Part shown: one piece after another, positions 1 to 6,939 of the stretch | How positions within the stretch are numbered: position 1 is the first letter of the stretch | Layout: every line of letters starts with the position of its first letter | Assembly: GCA_003695865.1 (NCBI GenBank) | Contig: RFGQ01000093.1 | Coordinates: 1 to 10,505, forward strand | Direction of reading: 5' to 3' | Length of the DNA stretch: 10,505 nucleotides | From: Gemmatimonadota bacterium | Lineage (GTDB): Bacteria > Gemmatimonadota > Gemmatimonadetes > Longimicrobiales > Gaopeijiaceae | Program-made: the position numbers and the translations under genes | Notes under the pieces: model-generated | The model's input: only the letters and a program-made list of their open reading frames with translations | What the model was told of the DNA's origin: nothing | The model's database searches: none

Positions 1-552
1 GGCTACGACGAGCGCGATCAGCACCTTGAGCAGGTCGCCGAACAGGAACGGCACGGCGCCCAGCGCCAGCGCCCGTGCGACCGGCTGGCCCGTGACCAGC
101 ACGAGCTGCGACACGCCGCCGGCGTAGAGCACGGCCACGCCCGCCACGCCCGCCAGGAAGAGCCGCACGGCCCCCGCTCGGGCCGATCCCGCCAACGCGC
201 CGGCGGCGAAGGCCGCGGCGGGGTACGCGAGCAGGTAGCCGCCGGTGGGGCCCAGGAGCCAGGCGAGCCCGCCGTGGCCGTTCGAGAAGACCGGGGCTCC
301 GGCGGCGCCGAGTGCGACGTAGGCCACCATCGCCGTCGCCCCGAGGCGCGGACCGAGCACCAGCCCCGCAAGGAGCACCATGAGCGGCTGCAGGGTCATG
401 GGAACCGGCGTGAAGGGCAGCGGCACGGCGACGTGCGCGCTGAGCGCCGTCGCGACGACCGCCGCGGCCAGGGCCACGGTCCGGCGTGCCGGACGTCCCC
501 GCACCACCTCGACCCCGGCCCACGCGCGCAGCGTCCCACCGATCTGGTTCAT
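1..552 (-). CDS. bioY: Biotin transporter BioY (S component), 3' end missing
   Basis: This is an integral membrane substrate-binding protein that takes up biotin, alone or with ECF ATPase and T subunits. 184 codons are open to the left edge with no stop, so the C-terminus is outside the window; the family is usually about 180-200 residues, so little is lost. After a basic N-terminus (about residues 1-24) come hydrophobic helices. The BioY hallmarks are visible: PFTPVPMTLQPL near residues 46-57, a LGPTGGYLLAYP segment near residue 100, and PFLFGDLLK near the end. The ATG at 552 is preceded by a strong ribosome site, GGGAGGAG, 8 bases upstream (561-568). It follows the thiolase by 38 bp, so the two are probably co-transcribed. 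No biotin ligase or ECF ATPase gene is in view. The identification is firm; the exact C-terminal length is unknown. Confidence 0.93.
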   Translation of the reverse strand, partial: MNQIGGTLRAWAGVEVVRGRPARRTVALAAAVVATALSAHVAVPLPFTPVPMTLQPLMVLLAGLVLGPRLGATAMVAYVALGAAGAPVFSNGHGGLAWLLGPTGGYLLAYPAAAFAAGALAGSARAGAVRLFLAGVAGVAVLYAGGVSQLVLVTGQPVARALALGAVPFLFGDLLKVLIALVVA

Positions 553-560
553 CCGGACTT

Positions 561-568
561 CTCCTCCC
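561..568 (-). promoter_or_regulatory. Ribosome binding site of bioY
   Basis: GGGAGGAG on the minus strand lies 8 bases before the ATG at 552. It is one of the strongest Shine-Dalgarno matches in the window and fixes the bioY start. Confidence 0.75.
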
Positions 569-590
569 GTCGGCTCGTGTGTCGTCGACC

Positions 591-1802
591 TCAGCGGCGC
601 TCGACCGCCAGGGCCACCGCGTTCCCGCCCCCCAGGCACAGCGTGGCCAGGCCCGTGCGGACGTCGCGGTCTTCCATCGCGTTGAGCAGGGTGACGAGGA
701 TGCGTGCACCCGAGGCGCCCAGCGGGTGCCCCAGGGCGACGGCCCCGCCGTGGACGTTGACCTTCTCGGGGTCCATGCCCAGCTCGCGCATGTCGGCGAG
801 CGCCTGCACGGCGAACGCCTCGTTGACCTCGAACAGGTCGTAGTCGCCGATCGAAGTCCCGGCGCGCTCCATCAGGTTCCGTACGGCGGCGATCGGCGCG
901 AAAAACAGCTCCTCGGGAGGCGTGCCGCCGGTCGCGTACGCCGTGATCACGGCGCGGTAGGCGAGTCCGTGCGCCTCGGCGAAGGCCTGCGAGGTGACCA
1001 CGAGCGCGGCGGCGCCGTCGTTCAGGCCCGGAGCGTTGCCGGCGGTCACCACGAGTTCGTCGATGCCTTCGGGTGCGTCCCCGGGGAACGCGGGGCGCAG
1101 CTTCGCCAACGCCTCGAGCGACGTGTCGCGCCGCGGCGCCTCGTCGGTGTCGACCACGACGGTGCCCTTGCGCCCCTGGATCTCGACCGGCACGACCTCG
1201 TCGCGGAACTTGCCCGCGTCGATGGCCGCAATCGCCTTCCGGTGCGACTCGTATGCGAAGCGGTCGGCGTCCTCGCGCGAGATGCCGGCCCGGCTCGCCG
1301 TCAACTCGGCGTGGCCGCCCATGTGGCACTGCCCGAACGAGCACCACAGGCCGTCGTGGATGAGTCCGTCGGTGAGCGTCTGATGGCCGAACTTCACCCC
1401 CGTGCGCATGCCGTCCGCGTAGAAGGGCACGTTCGACATCGACTCGAAGCCGCCCGCGACGACGACCTCGGCGTCGCCCGCGCGGATGGACTGGGCCGCC
1501 AGCATCACGGCCTTGAGGCCCGAACCGCACACCTTGTTGATGGTCACGGCGGGGACCGTCGCGGGAATCCCACCGTGGATGGCGGCCTGGCGCGCGGGAG
1601 CCTGCCCCAGCCCCGCGGACATGACGTTGCCCATGATCACGTCCTGGACGGCCTCGGGGGCGATGCCCGCCCGCCGCACCGCTTCGCGCACGGCCACGGC
1701 GCCGAGTTCGGTCGCCGAGAGCGGAGACAGCGCCCCGAGGAATCGCCCGATCGGCGTGCGCACGCCGCTCAGGATCACGGGGACTCGGCTCGTATCGGTC
1801 AT
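591..1802 (-). CDS. Acetyl-CoA C-acetyltransferase (thiolase)
   Basis: A cytosolic thiolase that condenses two acetyl-CoA to acetoacetyl-CoA, or cleaves 3-ketoacyl-CoA in the reverse direction. It has 403 residues, close to the family norm of about 390-400. The nucleophile Cys92 sits in the motif VCGSGLKA. NEAFAVQALA is at 327-336, the catalytic His359 in GGAVALGHPLGASG, and the second catalytic Cys389 in LCLGGG. All catalytic residues are present. I chose the ATG at 1802 because the protein then opens MTDTSRVPVILSGVRTPIG, as thiolases do. Upstream in-frame codons to 1934 would run through the terminator hairpin and encode low-complexity residues. The ribosome site is weak. Sequence alone does not separate biosynthetic (phaA/thlA/atoB) from degradative (fadA) use; the biosynthetic type is more likely by motif. 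bioY follows. Confidence 0.93.
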   Translation of the reverse strand: MTDTSRVPVILSGVRTPIGRFLGALSPLSATELGAVAVREAVRRAGIAPEAVQDVIMGNVMSAGLGQAPARQAAIHGGIPATVPAVTINKVCGSGLKAVMLAAQSIRAGDAEVVVAGGFESMSNVPFYADGMRTGVKFGHQTLTDGLIHDGLWCSFGQCHMGGHAELTASRAGISREDADRFAYESHRKAIAAIDAGKFRDEVVPVEIQGRKGTVVVDTDEAPRRDTSLEALAKLRPAFPGDAPEGIDELVVTAGNAPGLNDGAAALVVTSQAFAEAHGLAYRAVITAYATGGTPPEELFFAPIAAVRNLMERAGTSIGDYDLFEVNEAFAVQALADMRELGMDPEKVNVHGGAVALGHPLGASGARILVTLLNAMEDRDVRTGLATLCLGGGNAVALAVERR

Positions 1803-1836
1803 ATCTCTGGGATGTCGATGGTCGGAGTCTGTGGGG

Positions 1837-1856
1837 GTCCGCCCCTGCGGGCGGAC
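1837..1856 (-). repeat. Perfect 8-bp stem-loop upstream of the thiolase
   Basis: The arms GTCCGCCC and GGGCGGAC flank a 4-base loop, with no mismatch. It lies between the T-run and the thiolase start, 34 bp before the ATG. It has no T-tail, so it is either a leader structure in the thiolase transcript or a 3'-end-stabilising hairpin. The function is unknown. Confidence 0.6.
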
Positions 1857-1869
1857 AGCGCTTGAAGAT

Positions 1870-1910
1870 AAAAAAAAGCGCCCGGCAGGGCAGGCCCGCA
1901 GGGTGGGGCG
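1870..1910 (-). terminator. Probable intrinsic terminator of the rex operon
   Basis: Read on the minus strand, a GC-rich stretch that can fold (outer arms CGCCC at 1910-1906 and GGGCG at 1883-1879, or a tight GCCC-TGCC-GGGC hairpin at 1891-1880) is followed almost at once by eight consecutive T (1877-1870). This is the only such run in a very GC-rich window, and it lies downstream of the hydrolase stop at 1992. The stem is imperfect, so the strength is uncertain. Confidence 0.6.
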
Positions 1911-1991
1911 TCGGCCGGGAGCCGCACCCGCCACCGAGCGGGCTGCATTTCGGCGGAGCGCGGCCCCGAGGGGTTCGGCGCGGGCGCCGGC

Positions 1992-2882
1992 TCAGCCGCC
2001 CGCGGCCCGCAGCGCCGGGCGGTCGGCGTCCGGGTCGAGAGACCCCCAGGCGACGCGCGGATCGTGCTCGAAGATCAGCAGCCAGTCCTCGTCCAGCGCG
2101 CGTTGCCACAGCGCCCGCTTCGACTCGAGCGTGACGAGCGGCTCCAGGTCGTAGCCCATGATCCAGGGGAGCGGCAGGTGCGCCGTCGTGGGACACACGT
2201 CGGCCAGGTAGCAGGCAGTCCGCCCCCCACCCTCGATCCACACCGACTGGTGGTGGGGGGTATGGCCGGGCGTGGGCGCCACGCGGACGCCTGCCGTCAC
2301 CAGCGCCTCACCTTCGACGAAGTCGAACAGGCCCGCCTCCGCCACCGGGTCGAAGTTCCAGGGCACGTAGCTGGCCCGGATGCGCTCGTTGCGGCGGTGC
2401 GCGAACTCGAACTCGCCCCGCTGCACGACGTGGCGGGCCCGGGGGAAGGCGGGCCGCGCCACCCCGTTCTCGTCCAGCACCGTGAGGCCGCCCACGTGGT
2501 CGAAGTGCAGGTGCGTGCACACCACGATGTCGATGTCGTCCGGCTGGAAGCCCGCACGGCGGATGGCGTCTTCCAGGCGCGTGGGCGCGCCCTCGTTCTC
2601 GACTCCGTAGAGGTCGCGGAAGCGCTCCGACTCCTTGGCGCCCACGCCCGCGTCGACCAGCACCAGGGCGTCGGGCGCCTCCACGAGCAGGCAGCGCAGG
2701 GCCAGGGGGATCCGGTTGCGTTCGTCGGCCGGGATGCGGCGCTCCCAGAGCGGCTTGGGGACCACGCCGAACATCGCGCCGCCGTCCAGGCGCACGGTAC
2801 CCGCGTCGAGGGCGTGGATGCGCACGCCCCCCACCTCGGTGCTCTGCACGAGCGGTCGATCCGGGACGCCCAGCCCGCTCAT
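1992..2882 (-). CDS. MBL-fold metallo-hydrolase (YtnP/lactonase-like)
   Basis: A 296-residue metallo-beta-lactamase-fold hydrolase, expected to use two metal ions in the cytosol; no signal peptide is visible. The metal motif HLHFDH is at 124-129. Further probable ligands are His207 in TPGHTPHH, Asp228 in YLADVCPTTAH and His273 in FEHDPR, so the full ligand set is present. The segment ADVCPTTAHLPLPWIMGYDL resembles the YtnP and N-acyl-homoserine-lactonase-like branch as I recall it, but the substrate cannot be read from sequence. The ATG at 2882 overlaps the exonuclease stop as ATGA and has a good AGGAG site 5 bases upstream, which fixes the start; the longer frame to 3170 is out-of-frame exonuclease sequence. 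It is the last gene of the rex operon, before the terminator. Confidence 0.87.
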   Translation of the reverse strand: MSGLGVPDRPLVQSTEVGGVRIHALDAGTVRLDGGAMFGVVPKPLWERRIPADERNRIPLALRCLLVEAPDALVLVDAGVGAKESERFRDLYGVENEGAPTRLEDAIRRAGFQPDDIDIVVCTHLHFDHVGGLTVLDENGVARPAFPRARHVVQRGEFEFAHRRNERIRASYVPWNFDPVAEAGLFDFVEGEALVTAGVRVAPTPGHTPHHQSVWIEGGGRTACYLADVCPTTAHLPLPWIMGYDLEPLVTLESKRALWQRALDEDWLLIFEHDPRVAWGSLDPDADRPALRAAGG

Positions 2883-3742
2883 TCGCTCTCCTCGCCCGTG
2901 CCTTCGCCCGCAAGCAGCGAGAGCTGCTGGCCCTGGCGGGGGCGGCTGCGCCGCGGCCGCCGGCGCAGCAGCGCCCGGAGTGCGTCGAGGTCGGCCACCC
3001 CCGCGCGCTCCGCCTCGTCGAGCAGGCGCAGGAACACCCGCGCCGTGGCCAGGGCATCGCCCCACGCCCGGTGGCGCGCGGGGATCTCGACGCCGAAGTG
3101 GCGCGCCAGTGCGTCGAGGTTTCGGCGGCGCAGCCCCGGCACGAGGTGGCGCGCCATGCGCACCGTACACAGCCGCTCCACCCGCGGTACGTCTCCGGTC
3201 GCGTCGGCGAACTGGCGGCTCACGAAGCCCCAGTCGAAGCGCACGTTGTGCGCCACGAACACGCGGCCCTCGAGGCGTTCGCGCAGGGTCTCGGCGACAT
3301 CTTCGAAGAAGGGCGCATCGGCGACCATGGCGTCGCGGATCCCCGTGAGCGCCGCGACGCGCGGAGGGATCGGCCGCCCGGGGTTGATCAGCGTACGGAA
3401 GCCCTCGCCCACCTCACCCCGGTGCACCTCGTAGACCGCCACCTCGGTGATGCGATGGCCCGAAGCGTAGGGGCCGCCCGTCGTCTCGACGTCGACCACG
3501 GCGTAACGCAGACGGGAGAGGGGCGTGCCGGGAGCCGGACCGACCAGGGTCCAACACCCCTGGCCGTCCACCTCGAAGCGGCGATCGGCGCCCAGCAGGG
3601 CGAAGACGGCGGCGGACGCGGCCCCGGGGTTACCGCTCAGACCCAGCACCTCGCGGGCCAGGTCGAGCGTGTGGCGCGGTCCCTCACCGAGGGCTCGGGC
3701 CGCGGCCTGGATCAGCGGACCGGGAGGCGCGTCCCGCCTCAC
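2879..3742 (-). CDS. DEDDh 3'-5' exonuclease (DnaQ/epsilon-like) with N-terminal helical domain
   Basis: A 287-residue DnaQ-family exonuclease, likely for proofreading or DNA repair. Residues about 8-70 form a small helical, possibly winged-helix-like domain with no catalytic motif. The nuclease core follows: Exo I VVDVETTG with Asp84 and Glu86, Exo II AHNVRFD with Asp170, and Exo III HRAWGDA with His224 and Asp229. All five DEDDh residues are present. A basic, disordered tail (about 258-270) leads to QLSLL at 273-277, which resembles the bacterial sliding-clamp-binding pentapeptide. The GTG at 3742 overlaps the rex stop as GTGA. A longer frame to 4309 only shadows rex. Its stop overlaps the hydrolase start as ATGA. 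The fold and activity class are firm; whether it is the replicative epsilon or an accessory enzyme is open. Confidence 0.9.
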   Translation of the reverse strand: MRRDAPPGPLIQAAARALGEGPRHTLDLAREVLGLSGNPGAASAAVFALLGADRRFEVDGQGCWTLVGPAPGTPLSRLRYAVVDVETTGGPYASGHRITEVAVYEVHRGEVGEGFRTLINPGRPIPPRVAALTGIRDAMVADAPFFEDVAETLRERLEGRVFVAHNVRFDWGFVSRQFADATGDVPRVERLCTVRMARHLVPGLRRRNLDALARHFGVEIPARHRAWGDALATARVFLRLLDEAERAGVADLDALRALLRRRPRRSRPRQGQQLSLLAGEGTGEESE

Positions 3743-4374
3743 GCGTCGGGCCCGTCCTGGCTGAGAGCGAAGGAGAGCGCTTCGAGTTCCATGACCAGGT
3801 TCACATCGCGCACGGTAACGCCCTCCGGCACCCGGGGCTTGAGCGGAGCGAAGTTGAGAATGCCGCGTACCCCCGCCCGTACGACCAGGTCCACGATGGG
3901 CTGCACGGCCTCTCCCGGCACGGCGAGGACGACGATCTCCACCCCCTCGGCACGAATGCCCTCTTCCAGCCCGGCCACGTCGCGCACCGTGCGTTCGCCC
4001 ACGCAGCCTCCGACCTTCGCCGGATCGGCGTCGTAGACCGCCACGATGTCGAAGCCGCGCTCGCGAAAGCCGCGGTACTCGAGCAGGGCCGTGCCGATGC
4101 GACCGGCTCCGACCAGGGCCACCCGCCAGGTTCGACCCAAGCCGAGGATCGAACGGATGTGATCGGCCAACTCCCCGACCGAATAGCCGAGTCCTCGCTT
4201 GCCGAACGACCCGAAAAGGGACAGGTCCTTGCGCACCTGCGCGGCGGTGGTGCCGCCGCGCTCCGCAAGCTCTTCGCTCGAGGTCGTGTCCCGCCCCTCG
4301 CGCTCCCATTCCTCCAGGATGCGCACGTACAGCGACAGCCGGTGGATCGCCGAGTCCGAGATCTTCTTCGCCAC
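3739..4374 (-). CDS. rex: Redox-sensing transcriptional repressor Rex
   Basis: A dimeric NADH/NAD+-sensing repressor that releases DNA when NADH is high. The N-terminal winged helix spans about 1-75, with the family signature SSEELAE and the recognition region QVRKDLSLFGSFGKRGLGY at 46-64. A Rossmann domain follows, with VALVGAGRIG at 85-94. The C-terminal signature ILNFAPLKPRVPEG and the helix LVMELEALSFAL mediate the domain swap in this family. Three GTG starts are possible: 4446 (235 aa), 4398 and 4374 (211 aa). I chose 4374 because it gives the usual family length and start (just before ISDSAIHRL), and because the Rex operator covers the 4446 codon. No start has a good ribosome site, so 4446 remains possible. 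The stop overlaps the exonuclease GTG. Confidence 0.95.
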   Translation of the reverse strand: MAKKISDSAIHRLSLYVRILEEWEREGRDTTSSEELAERGGTTAAQVRKDLSLFGSFGKRGLGYSVGELADHIRSILGLGRTWRVALVGAGRIGTALLEYRGFRERGFDIVAVYDADPAKVGGCVGERTVRDVAGLEEGIRAEGVEIVVLAVPGEAVQPIVDLVVRAGVRGILNFAPLKPRVPEGVTVRDVNLVMELEALSFALSQDGPDA

Positions 4375-4430
4375 GTCGAACGCCCGCTCGAAGGCCACGG
4401 CGGGCCCGTGAGAGCGGGACCGCCGGTCGT

Positions 4431-4448
4431 TTGTGAAATCCTTCACAT
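4431..4448. promoter_or_regulatory. Rex operator (ROP)
   Basis: TTGTGAAATCCTTCACAT on the plus strand matches the established Rex consensus TTGTGAAnnnnTTCACAA at every fixed position but the last. It is 12-13 bp from the rsmA stop and covers the most upstream possible rex start (GTG 4446). It most likely autoregulates rex and, through overlapping genes, the exonuclease and the hydrolase. A -10-like TACGTT at 4454-4449 (minus strand) would put the operator over the transcription start; that promoter guess is weak. Confidence 0.88.
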
Positions 4449-4459
4449 AACGTAGGGCG

Positions 4460-5290
4460 TCAGCGCTCGCTCAGCCAGCGGGCCAGCGCGAGAAGGTCGT
4501 CCGGCGCGAAGGTCTCGGGACGCCGGCGCAGGTCCCAGCCGGTCTCCCGCGCAAGCTCCTCGAGCACGGCAGGCGCGACCCGCAGGTCGGGATGGTCGCG
4601 CAGGATGCGCGAGAGCTGCTTGCGGCGCCACTGGAAGAGCGCGCGCGTGAGCCGGCGCAGAGCCTCCTCTTCGGCCTCGCTCAGGCGCGGCGGGTCGTGG
4701 GGCCGCACATGGACCACCGCCGACTCGACCGCGGGCACAGGGCGGAACGCGCCCGGAGGGACGCGCATCACCGGCTCCACGTCGGCCACGGCCCGCACAC
4801 CCACCGTGAGCGCCCCGAAATCGCCGCCGCCGGGCGCCGCGGTCAGGCGCTCGGCGACTTCCTTCTGCACCATCAGGAGCGCGTCCCGCGGACGCGGACG
4901 CCGCAGCAGGTGGAAGAGCAGCGGCGCGGTGATGTTGTAGGGGATGTTGCCGATCACCCGCAGACGGTCCGGCTCGGCCGTGAGCGCGCCGGGATCGACG
5001 TCGAGGATGTCGGCGTGGATCACCGTGACGTCCTGCCGCTCCTCGAAGTGTCGGCTCAGGTCGGCGGCCAGGTCGTCGTCGAGCTCGACCAGGTAGAGGT
5101 GGGCGCAGCGGCCGACCAGGTGGTCGGTCAGCGCACGCCGTCCCGGCCCGATCTCGAGCACGAGGTCGTCGGGAGCCGGCGCGAAGTGCTCCACGATGCG
5201 CCGCTGAAGGTTCGGATCGACGAGAAAGTTCTGGCCGAGCGACTTCTTGGCGCGCGGGCGCGCCCGCCGCCCTCGCGGCCGGCGGGTCAC
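4460..5290 (-). CDS. rsmA: 16S rRNA (adenine1518-N6/adenine1519-N6) dimethyltransferase RsmA (KsgA)
   Basis: It dimethylates two adjacent adenines in the 3' hairpin of 16S rRNA late in small-subunit assembly, using S-adenosylmethionine. It has 276 residues, a normal length. After a very basic tail (residues 1-16) comes the family opening KKSLGQNFLVD. Motif I is EIGPGRRALT at 46-55, the acidic residue that binds ribose is Glu69 (LVELDDD), Asp94 lies in HADIL, and motif IV NIPYNI is at 115-120. The C-terminal helical domain is present (about 190-276). Motif I is odd: Arg51-Arg52 stand where relatives usually have a small or hydrophobic residue and Gly. The GTG start at 5290 overlaps the phosphatase stop as GTGA, so the gene is coupled to a signalling operon. 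rex begins downstream with its own operator. Confidence 0.95.
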   Translation of the reverse strand: MTRRPRGRRARPRAKKSLGQNFLVDPNLQRRIVEHFAPAPDDLVLEIGPGRRALTDHLVGRCAHLYLVELDDDLAADLSRHFEERQDVTVIHADILDVDPGALTAEPDRLRVIGNIPYNITAPLLFHLLRRPRPRDALLMVQKEVAERLTAAPGGGDFGALTVGVRAVADVEPVMRVPPGAFRPVPAVESAVVHVRPHDPPRLSEAEEEALRRLTRALFQWRRKQLSRILRDHPDLRVAPAVLEELARETGWDLRRRPETFAPDDLLALARWLSER

Positions 5291-6939
5291 GGCGCGCCGG
5301 TGCGCAGGACCAGCGCCGTGCGGTCGTCGGAGGGGATCTCGGGCGTGGCCTCGGCCGCCATGCGGAAGAGCGCGTCGACGATCTCGGCCGGCTCCCGGTC
5401 CCGCATGCCCGCCACCGCGTCGAGCACGATCGCCTCCCCGGCGCGCTCGGCGGTCGTGAGGGTGTCGGACAGACCGTCGGTGAACAGGAACAACAGGTCT
5501 TCCCCACCCCTCCAGGGCGCGACCGCCTCCTGGAACGAGGCGTCGCCCGCGATCCCCACCGGCGGATCGGTCGCCATCAGTCGCTCGGGATCGCCGCTCG
5601 CGCGGAACACGAACGCGTGCGGGTGTCCGGCGTTGGAGTAGTGGAGCGCGCCCTCGGCCGGATCGATCACCCCGTAGAAGAGCGAGAGATACATCTCGGT
5701 CGTCTCGAGTTCGTCGCGGAGCGCGTCGTCGAGATGGCGCAGCACGCGCGCGGGTTCACCGAACTCGCCGGCGTAGATGCTGGCCGCGCTCATCGAGAGC
5801 GCCATGATGAGGGCCGCCGGGAACCCGTGCGTCGACACGTCGCCGATCATCACGCCGATGCGCCCCTCGGGGAGGTTGAACAGGTGGTAGAAGTCGCCGC
5901 CCACCTGCTCGGCGGGCACCACCCGGGCCGCCACGCGCGCCGCCTCGAAGCTGTCGGCCCGCTGCAGCAGCTTCATCTGCAGGTTGTGGGCGAGCTCCAT
6001 CTCTCGCCCCATTCGCTCCTGGGCCAGGCTCTCGCGGATCAGCCGGTTGTTCTCGAGGGCGGCCCCCACCTGGCTCGCGATCGCCGACAGCAGCTTCTGG
6101 TCGCTCGCATTGAAACGGCCGCCGTTGCGGCGCCCGAGCAGGTTGATCACGCCGACCGTGCGTGGCTCGCCGCTGGGCGGCGTGTAGCGGATGGGCACCG
6201 AAAGCACCGAGTGCGGACCGCTGCGGCGTACGGCTACGTCCGGGTCGTTCCCCGACGTCGCGACGGCTCTCCCCTCGCCGGCAACGGCGGCCTGCCCGTC
6301 GGTGGCGTCCCCCGCGCCGTCTCCGCGGGGCAGCACCCGCGAGGCGATGAGCGGCCGGCCTTCGCGGAAGGCCTGCGCGGTGATCGCGTCGGGATCGTCG
6401 CGGTCGAGCGGGCCCTGCACGCCGTCCTCGCCCACCGCCGCCCGCAGGTGCAGACGCCCGTCGTGGGGATCGAACACCCACAGCGAACCCCGGAGGGCTC
6501 CGAGCACGTCGCACACCTCCTGGAGGATGCGTAGCGCGGCGTCCTCGAGGCGCAGGATCGAACCCAGAATCTCGCTGATGCTGTAGAGGAGGTTGATCTC
6601 CTCGTACCGTTCCGAGAGCTCGTACGTGAAGAAGCGGACTTCCTGAGCGAAGTCGAAGGTCCGCTCGAGCGTGGCGGCGAGCAGGTCGGCCGCCCGGTCC
6701 GCCGGGATCAGCGGAGACTCGTGGACCTCGAGGCGGAGCGCCGGACCCGTGCGCGGGGCCAGCGTGCGCGCGGCGAGCGGCGCCTCACGCGTGAGCGGGG
6801 CGCCGTCGGGATAGACGACCGCGTGGGGATCGGCGTCGTGGCAGACGCACAGCTCCAGATCGAGCGCGGTCCGGAACTCGTCCAGGGTGCGCCGGACGGG
6901 CTCGGGAAGGGCCGGAGCCGCCGACGGCGCCGGCGTCAT
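5287..6939 (-). CDS. GAF-domain SpoIIE-type serine phosphatase (RsbU-like)
   Basis: A 550-residue cytosolic PPM phosphatase, expected to dephosphorylate the STAS antagonist encoded two genes upstream and so release it to bind the kinase. The N-terminal 110 residues are of unrecognised type. A GAF sensor domain follows (about 112-300), ending in the usual helix NRLIRESLAQERM; it contains a low-complexity insert near 203-240. The phosphatase domain (about 325-547) has the metal aspartates Asp349 (GGDFY), Asp367 (GDVSTHGFPAAL), Asp488 (FTDG) and Asp538/539 (SDDRT), plus SNAGHP at 435-440. No transmembrane segment is visible, so the signal is probably soluble. The ATG at 6939 overlaps the kinase stop as ATGA; the longer frame to 7296 is kinase shadow. 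Its stop overlaps the rsmA GTG. Confidence 0.93.
   Translation of the reverse strand: MTPAPSAAPALPEPVRRTLDEFRTALDLELCVCHDADPHAVVYPDGAPLTREAPLAARTLAPRTGPALRLEVHESPLIPADRAADLLAATLERTFDFAQEVRFFTYELSERYEEINLLYSISEILGSILRLEDAALRILQEVCDVLGALRGSLWVFDPHDGRLHLRAAVGEDGVQGPLDRDDPDAITAQAFREGRPLIASRVLPRGDGAGDATDGQAAVAGEGRAVATSGNDPDVAVRRSGPHSVLSVPIRYTPPSGEPRTVGVINLLGRRNGGRFNASDQKLLSAIASQVGAALENNRLIRESLAQERMGREMELAHNLQMKLLQRADSFEAARVAARVVPAEQVGGDFYHLFNLPEGRIGVMIGDVSTHGFPAALIMALSMSAASIYAGEFGEPARVLRHLDDALRDELETTEMYLSLFYGVIDPAEGALHYSNAGHPHAFVFRASGDPERLMATDPPVGIAGDASFQEAVAPWRGGEDLLFLFTDGLSDTLTTAERAGEAIVLDAVAGMRDREPAEIVDALFRMAAEATPEIPSDDRTALVLRTGAP

Larger units (their letters stand above)
1803..1991. other. Spacer between the MBL hydrolase and the thiolase
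   Basis: 189 bp with no gene. On the minus strand it holds, in order after the hydrolase stop, small stems (CGGCG/CGCCG; CCCC/GGGG; CCCGC/GCGGG), the T-run terminator candidate, the perfect 8-bp hairpin, and a weak leader before the thiolase ATG. I see no convincing -35/-10 pair for the thiolase. Confidence 0.6.

Noticed and set aside
486..1865. Long plus-strand open frame opposite the thiolase
   Set aside because: Its translation is low-complexity, rich in Arg, Gly, His and Val, with no recognisable domain, and it is antisense to a thiolase with all its catalytic motifs. Long antisense frames are expected at this GC content.
1865..1893. TATCTT near the T-run as a thiolase promoter
   Set aside because: There is no acceptable -35 box at a normal distance, and the T-run is better explained as terminator tail.
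591..1934. 447-residue version of the thiolase
   Set aside because: The 44 extra residues would be encoded by the terminator hairpin and T-run (FFLSSS-like). The ATG at 1802 gives the standard N-terminus.
2064..3434. Long plus-strand open frame opposite the hydrolase and exonuclease
   Set aside because: It crosses two clearly conserved minus-strand genes and shows no domain. It is a shadow caused by composition.
2879..4309. 476-residue version of the exonuclease
   Set aside because: The extra N-terminal part is low-complexity Arg/Gly sequence read out of frame through rex. The GTG at 3742, overlapping the rex stop, gives a coherent 287-residue protein.
4592..6534. Plus-strand frames opposite rsmA and the phosphatase
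   Set aside because: They have no motif or ribosome site, and both minus-strand genes are complete and conserved.
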